Shown here piece by piece: positions 5,324-10,817 of a stretch of DNA of 10,817 bases (positions are counted from its first letter, which is position 1; every line of letters begins with the position of its first letter). A model generated the notes under the pieces. The model was given only the letters and a program-made list of their open reading frames with translations. It did not search any database and had not been told where the DNA came from. Origin of the DNA: CAYOBW01 sp964402115 (GTDB taxonomy: Bacteria; Verrucomicrobiota; Kiritimatiellia; UBA8416; CAYOBW01); NCBI GenBank assembly GCA_964402115.1, contig CAYOBW010000245.1, forward strand, positions 1 to 10,817. The letters are read 5' to 3'. The position numbers were made by a program, and so were the translations under genes.

Positions 5324-8296
5324 CTCGCTACGTACCGTAACATCCGCAGCCTGTAACCCTTCCGCCGTCGCACGAAGGCGAATCTGTCCCGGCTGTCCGG
5401 CCCGCGTGCGGACAACGGCCAGGCAGAGTCCGTTGAACGCCTTACGCTGCAGGGCCTGGTTCGGCTCGTGGCTGGCGGCATCGCCGTTGCCAACGCCGAC
5501 GACCTCGCCAGGCCCTTCGACGGCGAACTTGACCAGGTTGTGTGTCCGCGGCACGGCGAGGCCCTCGCCATCGGCCACCGTCACGGTCACGAAGACGAGG
5601 TCCTCCCCGTCGGCGCGCAGGCGCTCGCGGTCAGCGGCGGCGAGGAGCTGCGTCGGCGCGCCGGTGGTCTTCACCGTCTCCTCGGCCCACTTCCGCCCCT
5701 TGCGGTAGGCCACCACCTTGAGCGTGCCCGGCTGGTAGACGACGTCGTCCCAGCGCAGGCGGTACGCGAACGCAGCCAGCTGCCGGCGGCCCAGCGAGCG
5801 GCCGTTGAGGAACAGCTCGGCCTCGTCGCCGGAGGTGTAGACATGCACCGGCGTGACCTGCCCCTCGCGCCCGGGCCAATTCCAGTGCGGCAGGATGTGC
5901 GCCTGCGGCTGTTCCGGCCGCCAGCGGGCCTGGTACGCGTAGAACCGGTCCTTCTTGAAACCGCAGAGGTCCACGATGCCGAAGTAGCTGCTTGCCGACG
6001 GCACGGCCAGTTTGCCGAGCCGTTTCAGTTCCTCCGCCATCGCCGCGCGCTGCGCGGGATCGCTGAAGTTCAGCAGGTTGCTCGCGTCGTTGTTGTAAGG
6101 CGTGGGCTCGCCCAGGTAGTCGAACCCGGTCCACACGAACTCGCCCATGAAGGCGGGGAAGCGGTCGAGCGCGGCAAACTCCTCATCCGGCGGGCAGGCC
6201 CAGCCGGGGGCGTCCACGTCGTACGACGAGATCTGGAAGTTCACGCGCGAGGCCTCGCCCCGCGCGGGCGGAAAGAAGTACTCGCCCCGCGAGCTGATGC
6301 AAGAGGAGGACTCGCTCGAGTGGAAGGGCTTGTTCTCGTTGCCCGCGTGGCCGAGCAGCTTCGCGTAGCTGCCCGTGTGGTAGTTGAGCCCGAAGACGTC
6401 CACGGCTTGCTGAAAGCCGTTCACGCCCGCGTTCGCGTTGTTGCAGCCCGCGGTCACAGGGCGCGTCGGATCCTCCGCGCGCACAATGTCGGCCAGCGGC
6501 TTGGCCAGGGCGGGGCCGTTCTGTTCGTGGATTTCGTTCCCGATGCTCCACATGAAGACGGAGGGGTGGTTGCGGTAGTGCCGCACCATCGCCTGCAGAT
6601 CGCGCTCGTGCCAGGTGTCGAAAATCCGCGCGTAGTCGTTCGCGCACTTGCCGGAGCGCCAGCAGTCGAACGCCTCGACCTGCACGAGCAGGCCCAGGCG
6701 GTCGGCCAGTTCGAGCAGCTCCGGCGCGGGCGGGTTGTGGGAGGTGCGCCAGGCGTTGCAGCCCATCTCCTTGAGAATCTCCACCTGGCGCTCGAGGGCG
6801 CGGCGGTTCACGGCCGCGCCCAGCGGACCCAGGTCGTGGTGATTGCAGGTGCCGCGGATCTCGACGCGCTTGCCGTTGAGCTTGAAGCCGTCGCGCGGCG
6901 TAAACTCAAGCGTACGGAAGCCGAAGACGGTTTCCTCGCCGTCCACCACGCGCCCGCCGACCGTCACGGTCGTGCGGGCCACGTAGAGCCGGGGCTGCTC
7001 GATGGACCACCAGGCGGGCGAGGGCACGGCCGCGCTCAGCGTCACGCGGCCGGACGCCGCCGCCCCCAGGGTCACGGGCGCCACCGCCGCCTCGGCCACG
7101 GCCTTGCCCGGCGCGCCGTCGGCGGCCAGCGGATGGATCGCCGTGCGCACCTCCGCCTGCACCGCCTCCTGGTTCTGGTTGTCCACGGTCACGACGAGCT
7201 TCACGTCGCCACGCGCCGCCGTGATGGCCGGCGTCGTGAGCTGCACGCCCCAGTGGCCGACGTGGACGGGCGCGGTCTTGACCAGCCAGACGTTGCGGTA
7301 GAGGCCCGCGCCGGGGTACCAGCGCGACCCCCAGTGGACGGTGTCGAGGCGCACGGCCAGCACGTTCTCCTCCCCGACCTTCAGGAAGGGCGTCAGCTCG
7401 AGCCGGAAGGAGGTGTAGCCGTAGGGCCACCCGCCCACGCGCTCCCCGTTCAGCCACACCTGCGCGTTGGCCATGGCGCCGTCGAAGTCGATGAAGCACC
7501 GCCGTCCGGCGTCGGACGCGGGCACGGTGAAATGCTTGCGGTACCAGCCGATCCCCTGCCACGGGAGCTTGCCGGTGTTGCCCGGCAGATCGGCGCGAAA
7601 CGGCCCCTCCACCCCCCAGTCGTGCGGCACGTCCAAGCGCCGCCAGGCCGTATCGTCGAACGCCACCGCCTGCGGCGGCTGGGTCGCTGCGCCGGCAGGC
7701 GCCTGGGGCGCCACCGGGGCTTTGGCCCGGTCGAAGACCCGCCACTCGCAGATGCTGGCCCACTGGCCGGCTGTCATGCCGGTGACCGTCAGCCGCAGGT
7801 AGCGGGCCGCGGCATCGGTCAGCGCGAACTCCTCGGACTGGCGCGCGGGACGATCGCCCGTGCCGTCGAGGAGTTTCCGCCAACTGCCGCGGCTGCCGTC
7901 ATCCGACCCTTCCAGCGTGAACCGGTACGCGCCTTCCCGCTCCCACTGCACGGCCATGGCGCCAAGTTCCACGCGGCGGCCCAGGTCGAGCAGGAGCCAG
8001 TGTCCCGCCAGGCTGTTCACCGCACACCAGCGGGTGTCGGCATCGCCATCCACCGCCAGCGCGGCGGCATGGCCCTTGTCGGACTCCTCGGAGGACGCCC
8101 GCACGATGGGGGCGGACTCACCCGGTTCCAGCCGCACGCTGGCGTCGGGCTGCGGGCCGAAGCGCGCAAACAGCCAGCCGCGATTGAACGACTCGCGCGT
8201 CCGCAGGCCCATGTCGCTGTCGCCGGCCGCGTGCGTCACCCCCGCCGCCACGAAGAAGCCCGCCGCCAAACCCGCCGCCATGTTCTGCCGTCTCAT
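5321..8296 (-). CDS. Exported GH2 glycosidase (beta-galactosidase type) with inserted F5/8C discoidin domain
   Basis: This 991-residue exported GH2 enzyme has a signal peptide (1-24, ending THAAG). The GH2 jelly-roll domain begins at RESFNRGW (34-41), is interrupted, and resumes at FDDTAWRRLDVPHDW (213-227). The interrupting 58-190 segment looks like a discoidin/F5-8 type C module (LAVDGDADTRW, LLLDLGRRVELGAMAVQW, YRFTLEGSDDG, ARYLRLTVTG), probably carbohydrate-binding. An Ig-like domain (about 342-460) precedes a TIM barrel with GTCNHHDLG (482-490), WRTSHNPP (516-523), acid/base Glu588 in SIGNEIH and likely nucleophile Glu662 in SSESSS. A DUF4982-like domain (about 785-875) and an Ig-like C-terminal domain (about 880-991) follow. 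The catalytic glutamates are intact. The specificity is most likely beta-galactoside; beta-glucuronide, mannoside or other substrates cannot be excluded. The start at 8296 is preferred over ATG 8302 because AGGAG lies six bases before it and abuts the other. Confidence 0.93.
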   Translation of the reverse strand: MRRQNMAAGLAAGFFVAAGVTHAAGDSDMGLRTRESFNRGWLFARFGPQPDASVRLEPGESAPIVRASSEESDKGHAAALAVDGDADTRWCAVNSLAGHWLLLDLGRRVELGAMAVQWEREGAYRFTLEGSDDGSRGSWRKLLDGTGDRPARQSEEFALTDAAARYLRLTVTGMTAGQWASICEWRVFDRAKAPVAPQAPAGAATQPPQAVAFDDTAWRRLDVPHDWGVEGPFRADLPGNTGKLPWQGIGWYRKHFTVPASDAGRRCFIDFDGAMANAQVWLNGERVGGWPYGYTSFRLELTPFLKVGEENVLAVRLDTVHWGSRWYPGAGLYRNVWLVKTAPVHVGHWGVQLTTPAITAARGDVKLVVTVDNQNQEAVQAEVRTAIHPLAADGAPGKAVAEAAVAPVTLGAAASGRVTLSAAVPSPAWWSIEQPRLYVARTTVTVGGRVVDGEETVFGFRTLEFTPRDGFKLNGKRVEIRGTCNHHDLGPLGAAVNRRALERQVEILKEMGCNAWRTSHNPPAPELLELADRLGLLVQVEAFDCWRSGKCANDYARIFDTWHERDLQAMVRHYRNHPSVFMWSIGNEIHEQNGPALAKPLADIVRAEDPTRPVTAGCNNANAGVNGFQQAVDVFGLNYHTGSYAKLLGHAGNENKPFHSSESSSCISSRGEYFFPPARGEASRVNFQISSYDVDAPGWACPPDEEFAALDRFPAFMGEFVWTGFDYLGEPTPYNNDASNLLNFSDPAQRAAMAEELKRLGKLAVPSASSYFGIVDLCGFKKDRFYAYQARWRPEQPQAHILPHWNWPGREGQVTPVHVYTSGDEAELFLNGRSLGRRQLAAFAYRLRWDDVVYQPGTLKVVAYRKGRKWAEETVKTTGAPTQLLAAADRERLRADGEDLVFVTVTVADGEGLAVPRTHNLVKFAVEGPGEVVGVGNGDAASHEPNQALQRKAFNGLCLAVVRTRAGQPGQIRLRATAEGLQAADVTVRSE

Positions 8297-8421
8297 AAGC
8301 ATCTCCTGCTTTCGCGCCGTCCGCCGCTGTCCGCGAATCCGCCCCAGGCGGCTCCAGTCGCGCATTTGACTCTCCCGATTTCCATACCGGTGGTCCAGCC
8401 CAAACTGAAGGGAATCTCGCC
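8297..8421 (-). promoter_or_regulatory. Gap between esterase and GH2 gene, with the GH2 ribosome binding site
   Basis: The plus-strand CTCCT at 8303-8307 is AGGAG on the coding strand. It abuts the ATG at 8302 but is six bases from the ATG at 8296, so 8296 is the better start. A small hairpin, CCGCC (8339-8343) with GGCGG (8347-8351), lacks a U tract and is not a convincing terminator. No clear promoter is seen, so read-through from the esterase is likely. An in-frame upstream ATG (MRDWSRLGRI) also has a purine-rich stretch before it, but would bury the signal peptide. Confidence 0.5.
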
Positions 8422-9603
8422 TCACGGCGCAGCCGGCAATTCGACATGCGGCGCGGTGACCGAGAGGCCGCGCGCATCGGTCACCCGCAGGTAGTAGACC
8501 AGCGGCCGCTCCGCGGGCAGGCGTGCGCTCACGCGGCCATCCCGCACTTCGGCGGGCAGCTTGCGCCAGGCGCGTTTCTGCCAGACGCCGGTGTCCGCCG
8601 TGTAGTCCAGCTCGGCTGCGGCCATGGGCACGGGTCCGGCAACCGCCGCGGAAACGACACCCGTCGCGCACTGCATGGCGCCGATCGCGGGCAGCGGCGC
8701 GCCCCCGTTGACATGGTGGTCGACGAACGCGTCCACTTCCGGAAAGCTCCAGAAATGGCCGTGTTTCCGGTTGATTTCGATGCTGAGCGCGACCGGCGCT
8801 TTCACACGCTCGTAGGACTTCTTGTAGCTGTCGAGCGGATAGGCGAAGTCGCACGTGCCGTTGACGAACAGCATGGGGCAGCGTGCGTCGCCCAGGTAGC
8901 TGGAAGGATCGAAAAAGGCCAGCCACCGCGCCCGCCGCTCCTCCGGCATGCGCGCGAAGTGGCCAGGAACCCAGAAGCTGTTAGCGCCCAGGAAACCGCA
9001 GCCGTAGACGGGGACCGCCGCCTTGAAGCGGTGGTCGACGCCGGCCACGATGCACGTGAGGTAGCCGCCCCAGCTGATGCCGGTCACCGCCGTGCGATTC
9101 GTGTCCACCTCGGGCCGCGCCAGCAGGAGCGAGTGGCCGCGGATGACCGCCGTGACGGCGTGGTAGGTCCACATGTCGCGCGCCTGTTCGGGCGTGAAAT
9201 CGCGGAACTTCGAGCCGTCGTCCTGGCCCGGCCCGCCATCGGGCAGGCGTCCGGCGGGGCCCTGGCCCGCGAGGTCCATGGCCAGCGCGACATACCCGCG
9301 CTTCGCCCAGTGCGTGACCCAATCCGGGAAAACCTTCCCGCCGCCGCCATGCACCAGCACGACGGCAGGGAACGGGCCGCTGCCTTGTGCGGGGCGCCCG
9401 TAGCAGGCGTAGATGCGGGTGGCCCGGCCGCTGAACGCCGCGCCCTCGTAGTAAACTGTCCGGAGCAGGCCGGTCACGCTCCCCCACTCCGCCCGTGGCG
9501 GCGCCGCCAGTTCCTCCATGTTCCAGAGCCCTTCCACGGCCCCTGTCCGCAGAACGCCCCACGCCAGCACCACCGCGAGTACCCACCCCGTTCGCCGCAT
9601 CAT
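8422..9603 (-). CDS. Exported alpha/beta-hydrolase, probable carbohydrate (acetylxylan-type) esterase
   Basis: This 393-residue exported serine hydrolase starts with a signal peptide (about 1-22, hydrophobic WVLAVVLAWGVL). The alpha/beta-hydrolase core shows the oxyanion segment LVHGGGGK (83-90), GYVALAMDLAGQGPAG (103-118), nucleophile Ser177 in the elbow GISWGGY, catalytic Asp252 in VNGTCDFAYP and His281 or His283 in KHGHFW. The arrangement matches the dienelactone hydrolase / prolyl oligopeptidase-like esterases often annotated as acetylxylan esterase. Residues about 310-393 form a short beta-sandwich-like C-terminal domain (YTADTGVWQKRAWRKL, PLVYYLRVTDARGLSVTAPHVEL). It probably removes acyl groups from a polysaccharide so that the downstream GH2 enzyme can act, but no sequence feature fixes the substrate; a peptidase is less likely. 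Two adjacent ATGs (9603 and 9600) follow AAAGGGTGG; I take the first. Confidence 0.88.
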   Translation of the reverse strand: MMRRTGWVLAVVLAWGVLRTGAVEGLWNMEELAAPPRAEWGSVTGLLRTVYYEGAAFSGRATRIYACYGRPAQGSGPFPAVVLVHGGGGKVFPDWVTHWAKRGYVALAMDLAGQGPAGRLPDGGPGQDDGSKFRDFTPEQARDMWTYHAVTAVIRGHSLLLARPEVDTNRTAVTGISWGGYLTCIVAGVDHRFKAAVPVYGCGFLGANSFWVPGHFARMPEERRARWLAFFDPSSYLGDARCPMLFVNGTCDFAYPLDSYKKSYERVKAPVALSIEINRKHGHFWSFPEVDAFVDHHVNGGAPLPAIGAMQCATGVVSAAVAGPVPMAAAELDYTADTGVWQKRAWRKLPAEVRDGRVSARLPAERPLVYYLRVTDARGLSVTAPHVELPAAP

Positions 9604-9791
9604 GTTACCACCCTTTCTGTTGCGTCCGGCCGCCCCGTGCGCCCGCCGCCGCCCGCCTGAATCTCCATCGTGCCGGTTTGCCGCCGCGGATGCAATCTCC
9701 GCGTTGACGAGACCCACGCCAGAGCCACCACCCCGCCTTGGCGGCAGAAAAAAGCCGTCCCGGTAACTCGGGTTTCGACAAGCCCTTCTGT

Positions 9792-9807
9792 CGTGAAAAA
9801 CTTCACG
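9792..9807. repeat. Perfect dyad, possible operator
   Basis: CGTGAA and TTCACG form a perfect six-base inverted repeat around the spacer AAAC. It is 190 bp upstream of the esterase start and just left of the candidate nrdJ promoter. The size fits a LacI- or GntR-like operator for the minus-strand carbohydrate genes, but no regulator gene is in the window. With the following T run it could also be a weak plus-strand terminator. Confidence 0.3.
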
Positions 9808-9818
9808 GTATTTTTTTC

Positions 9819-9848
9819 TTGAGCCACACAATCTGTGGGGGCTATCCT
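9819..9848 (+). promoter_or_regulatory. Candidate sigma-70 type promoter of nrdJ
   Basis: TTGAGC (9819-9824) and TATCCT (9843-9848) are separated by 18 bases, four of six matches each to the -35 and -10 consensus, and a T-rich stretch lies immediately upstream. Transcription would begin near 9855, giving a leader of about 100 bases. The first NrdR-like box fills the spacer, which fits repression. Judged by eye only. Confidence 0.35.
9826..9841. promoter_or_regulatory. NrdR-box-like site 1
   Basis: ACACAATCTGTGGGGG matches the NrdR consensus acaCwAtATaTwGtgt at 11 of 16 positions, with the left half nearly perfect and the right half degenerate. It lies between the proposed -35 and -10 elements of nrdJ and starts 42 bp before the second box. 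Confidence 0.45.
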
Positions 9849-9867
9849 CCGCTCGTAGCTGCTCTTA

Positions 9868-9883
9868 ACACCATATGTGGTGG
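9868..9883. promoter_or_regulatory. NrdR-box-like site 2
   Basis: ACACCATATGTGGTGG matches the NrdR consensus acaCwAtATaTwGtgt at 12 of 16 positions, including the core C, A, AT, T and G. It starts 42 bp after box 1, four helical turns, as expected for cooperative binding to tandem sites. NrdR is the general repressor of ribonucleotide reductase genes. Confidence 0.5.
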
Positions 9884-9890
9884 TCGTAAC

Positions 9891-9927
9891 GCCCCGGTCA
9901 AAATCCGACCTAGGTATTTGACGGGGC
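9891..9927 (+). other. Hairpin in the nrdJ leader, possible attenuator
   Basis: GCCCC (9891-9895) pairs with GGGGC (9923-9927) and GTCAAA (9897-9902) with TTTGAC (9917-9922), giving an 11-pair stem with one bulged G at 9896 and a 14-base loop. The loop contains the perfect palindrome ACCTAGGT (9908-9915). The stem ends 18 bases before the ribosome binding site and is followed by TTCATTTAT, so it could act as a weak terminator/attenuator, as an mRNA-stabilising hairpin, or as a DNA operator. Confidence 0.5.
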
Positions 9928-9944
9928 TTCATTTATGCAACTCT

Positions 9945-9951
9945 GGGGGAG
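9945..9951 (+). promoter_or_regulatory. Ribosome binding site of nrdJ
   Basis: GGGGGAG lies five bases before the ATG at 9957 and decides this start. An earlier ATG at 9935 is in another frame and has no ribosome binding site. Confidence 0.7.
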
Positions 9952-9956
9952 TGTTC

Positions 9957-10817
9957 ATGCTCGATTTTCAGGATGCTGTGGAAGGGACCGAACTGGGTGT
10001 CAAGACGCGGCGCGGAGGCGCCAAGACGCGGCGGCGCGGCGGCGCGGACGAGAAGCATGCGGCGGTCAAGGGGCTGAGCGTGCCGCGCGTGTTCACGCGG
10101 CCGGGCGTAGCGCCTTTTGACGAAATCGAATGGGATCGCCGCAAGGCTGCATTTGGCGACGACAAGGGCAAGGTCGTCTTCTGCCAGGACGACGTGGAAG
10201 TGCCGAAATCCTGGTCGATGCTGGCGACCAACGTCGTCACCTCGAAGTACTTCTACGGGCGGGTCGGCAGCGAGCAGCGCGAGACCTCCGTCCGGCAGCT
10301 CGTGCACCGCGTGACGCGGACGATCACGGAATGCGGCAAGGCGGCCGGCTATTTTGCCACGGCGGAGGATGCCGAGACCTTCTACAACGAGCTGAGCTTC
10401 CTGTGCGTCAACCAGTACGGCTCGTTCAACAGCCCGGTCTGGTTCAACGTGGGCTTGCACCACATTTACGGCTGCACCTCCTCGAACCGTGCGGCCTACC
10501 GCTGGGATCCGCAGACGCGCCGCGTCGTGCAGGCCGAGGATGCCTACCGCTACCCCCAGGCGTCGGCCTGTTTCATCCAGTCCGTGGACGACACCATGGA
10601 GGACATCATGCGCCTGGCCGGTTCCGAGGCCATGCTGTTCAAGTACGGGTCCGGGACGGGCACGGACCTCAGCACCCTGCGCAGCAGCCGCGAGCGGCTT
10701 TCCGGTGGCGGCACGCCGTCCGGGCCGCTGAGCTTCATGCGCGTTTTCGACCAGGTCGCCGCGGTGATCAAGTCCGGCGGCAAGACGCGCCGCGCGGCCA
10801 AGATGCAGAGCCTCAAG
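9957..10817 (+). CDS. nrdJ: Vitamin B12-dependent (class II) ribonucleotide reductase NrdJ, N-terminal part
   Basis: The first 287 codons of class II ribonucleotide reductase are present and the gene runs off the window; the family is usually several times longer. It reduces ribonucleotides to deoxyribonucleotides with adenosylcobalamin as radical source and works with or without oxygen. Recognisable NrdJ segments are FTRPGVAPFDEIEW, VEVPKSWSMLATNVVTSKYF, FNSPVWFNVGLH, QASACFIQSVDDTM, FKYGSGTGTDLSTLRSSRERLSGGG and the SGPLSFM to GGKTRRAAKM stretch at the window end. Cys205 in SACFI is the first redox-active cysteine of the active site. An odd feature is the N-terminal stretch 16-30, a tandem KTRRGGA/KTRRRGGA of low complexity encoded by a 21-bp direct repeat, placed just before the conserved start of the family. 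Regulation by NrdR is suggested by two upstream boxes. No cobalamin riboswitch was recognised. Confidence 0.95.
   Translation, partial: MLDFQDAVEGTELGVKTRRGGAKTRRRGGADEKHAAVKGLSVPRVFTRPGVAPFDEIEWDRRKAAFGDDKGKVVFCQDDVEVPKSWSMLATNVVTSKYFYGRVGSEQRETSVRQLVHRVTRTITECGKAAGYFATAEDAETFYNELSFLCVNQYGSFNSPVWFNVGLHHIYGCTSSNRAAYRWDPQTRRVVQAEDAYRYPQASACFIQSVDDTMEDIMRLAGSEAMLFKYGSGTGTDLSTLRSSRERLSGGGTPSGPLSFMRVFDQVAAVIKSGGKTRRAAKMQSLK
10001..10033 (+). repeat. In-frame direct repeat in the 5' end of nrdJ
   Basis: CAAGACGCGGCG occurs perfectly at 10001-10012 and 10022-10033, a period of 21 bp (seven codons). Further GCGGCG-type units continue to about 10048. It encodes the Lys/Arg/Gly-rich tandem at residues 16-30 of NrdJ. 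The composition recalls short 'AAGACGCGGAGGCGC' type interspersed repeats seen in many bacterial genomes, so it may be an insertion of such a repeat. Confidence 0.6.

Larger units (their letters stand above)
9604..9956. promoter_or_regulatory. Divergent regulatory region between the esterase operon and nrdJ
   Basis: This 353-bp gap has no convincing gene. Its right half (about 9780-9950) is much more AT-rich than the rest of the window. It holds, left to right, a dyad CGTGAA/TTCACG (9792-9807), a run of seven T (9811-9817), a candidate nrdJ promoter, two NrdR-box-like sites, a leader hairpin (9891-9927) and the nrdJ ribosome binding site. The left half (9604-9780) is GC-rich and would be the esterase leader; it contains small inverted repeats CCGCC/GGCGG (about 9733-9744) and CCCG/CGGG (about 9759-9772) of unclear meaning. 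No clear promoter for the minus-strand genes was identified. Confidence 0.7.

Noticed and set aside
5468..8494. 1008-codon open frame on the plus strand opposite the GH2 gene
   Set aside because: It is a shadow of codon bias; the minus strand encodes an intact GH2 enzyme with catalytic residues in order. No ribosome binding site or family motif is seen on plus.
8297..8926. In-frame upstream extension of the GH2 protein
   Set aside because: It overlaps the esterase gene and would bury the signal peptide; the start at 8296 has an ideal ribosome binding site.
8446..9660. 404-codon open frame on the plus strand opposite the esterase
   Set aside because: The minus-strand esterase has a signal peptide and a complete catalytic triad; the plus frame has only composition-driven sequence.
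9733..9744. CCGCC-TT-GGCGG hairpin as a terminator
   Set aside because: On the minus strand the T run comes before the stem, and on plus the stem is followed by A, so neither orientation fits an intrinsic terminator.
9855..9956. Cobalamin riboswitch in front of nrdJ
   Set aside because: The gene is B12-dependent, but no B12-box (GCCACTG-like) or the long multi-stem layout is visible, and the leader of about 100 bases is too short for the usual form.

Overview
The window is high-GC bacterial DNA with very few non-coding gaps. Six genes lie on the minus strand and read leftwards. One divergent gene, cut by the window end, lies on the plus strand at the right edge. No rRNA, tRNA, CRISPR array, transposase or phage gene was seen. 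The gene content suggests an anaerobic or facultative polysaccharide degrader of the PVC superphylum (Kiritimatiellota, Verrucomicrobiota, Lentisphaerota or Planctomycetota). The pointers are an SHD1-domain exported protein, a large multidomain GH2 enzyme and an exported esterase, an oxygen-sensitive glycyl radical enzyme, and an oxygen-independent B12-dependent ribonucleotide reductase. The taxonomic guess is inference, not proof.

Layout from right to left. From 9957 to the right edge on plus is the start of nrdJ, class II ribonucleotide reductase. Its upstream region holds a candidate promoter, two NrdR-box-like sites 42 bp apart, and an 11-bp-stem hairpin in the predicted leader. Reading left from the same 353-bp divergent gap come an exported alpha/beta-hydrolase esterase (8422-9603), an exported GH2 glycosidase with a discoidin-type domain inserted in its N-terminal domain (5321-8296), an unrecognised 212-residue protein (4673-5311), and an exported protein with an SHD1 domain and secretin/TonB-like STN fold features (3379-4647). 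The last three are packed with gaps of 9 and 25 bp and look like one transcript; the esterase is 125 bp upstream of them.

After a 98-bp gap with a possible weak promoter come a glycyl-radical-enzyme activase (2480-3280) and, 2 bp after its stop, a glycyl radical enzyme (114-2477). The active-site residues I recall for Clostridioides difficile trans-4-hydroxy-L-proline dehydratase (HypD) all fall at a constant offset of three in this protein. HypD is therefore a better call than the usual label 'formate acetyltransferase'. The activase lacks the cysteine-rich ferredoxin-like insert common in activases of non-PFL glycyl radical enzymes.

How the genes may work together: the esterase and GH2 would deacylate and trim an extracellular or periplasmic glycan. 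The HypD pair would turn hydroxyproline into pyrroline-5-carboxylate in the cytoplasm. If the two blocks are functionally linked, hydroxyproline-rich glycoproteins (extensins, arabinogalactan proteins) are an attractive but unproven target. nrdJ is a housekeeping gene with its own regulation.
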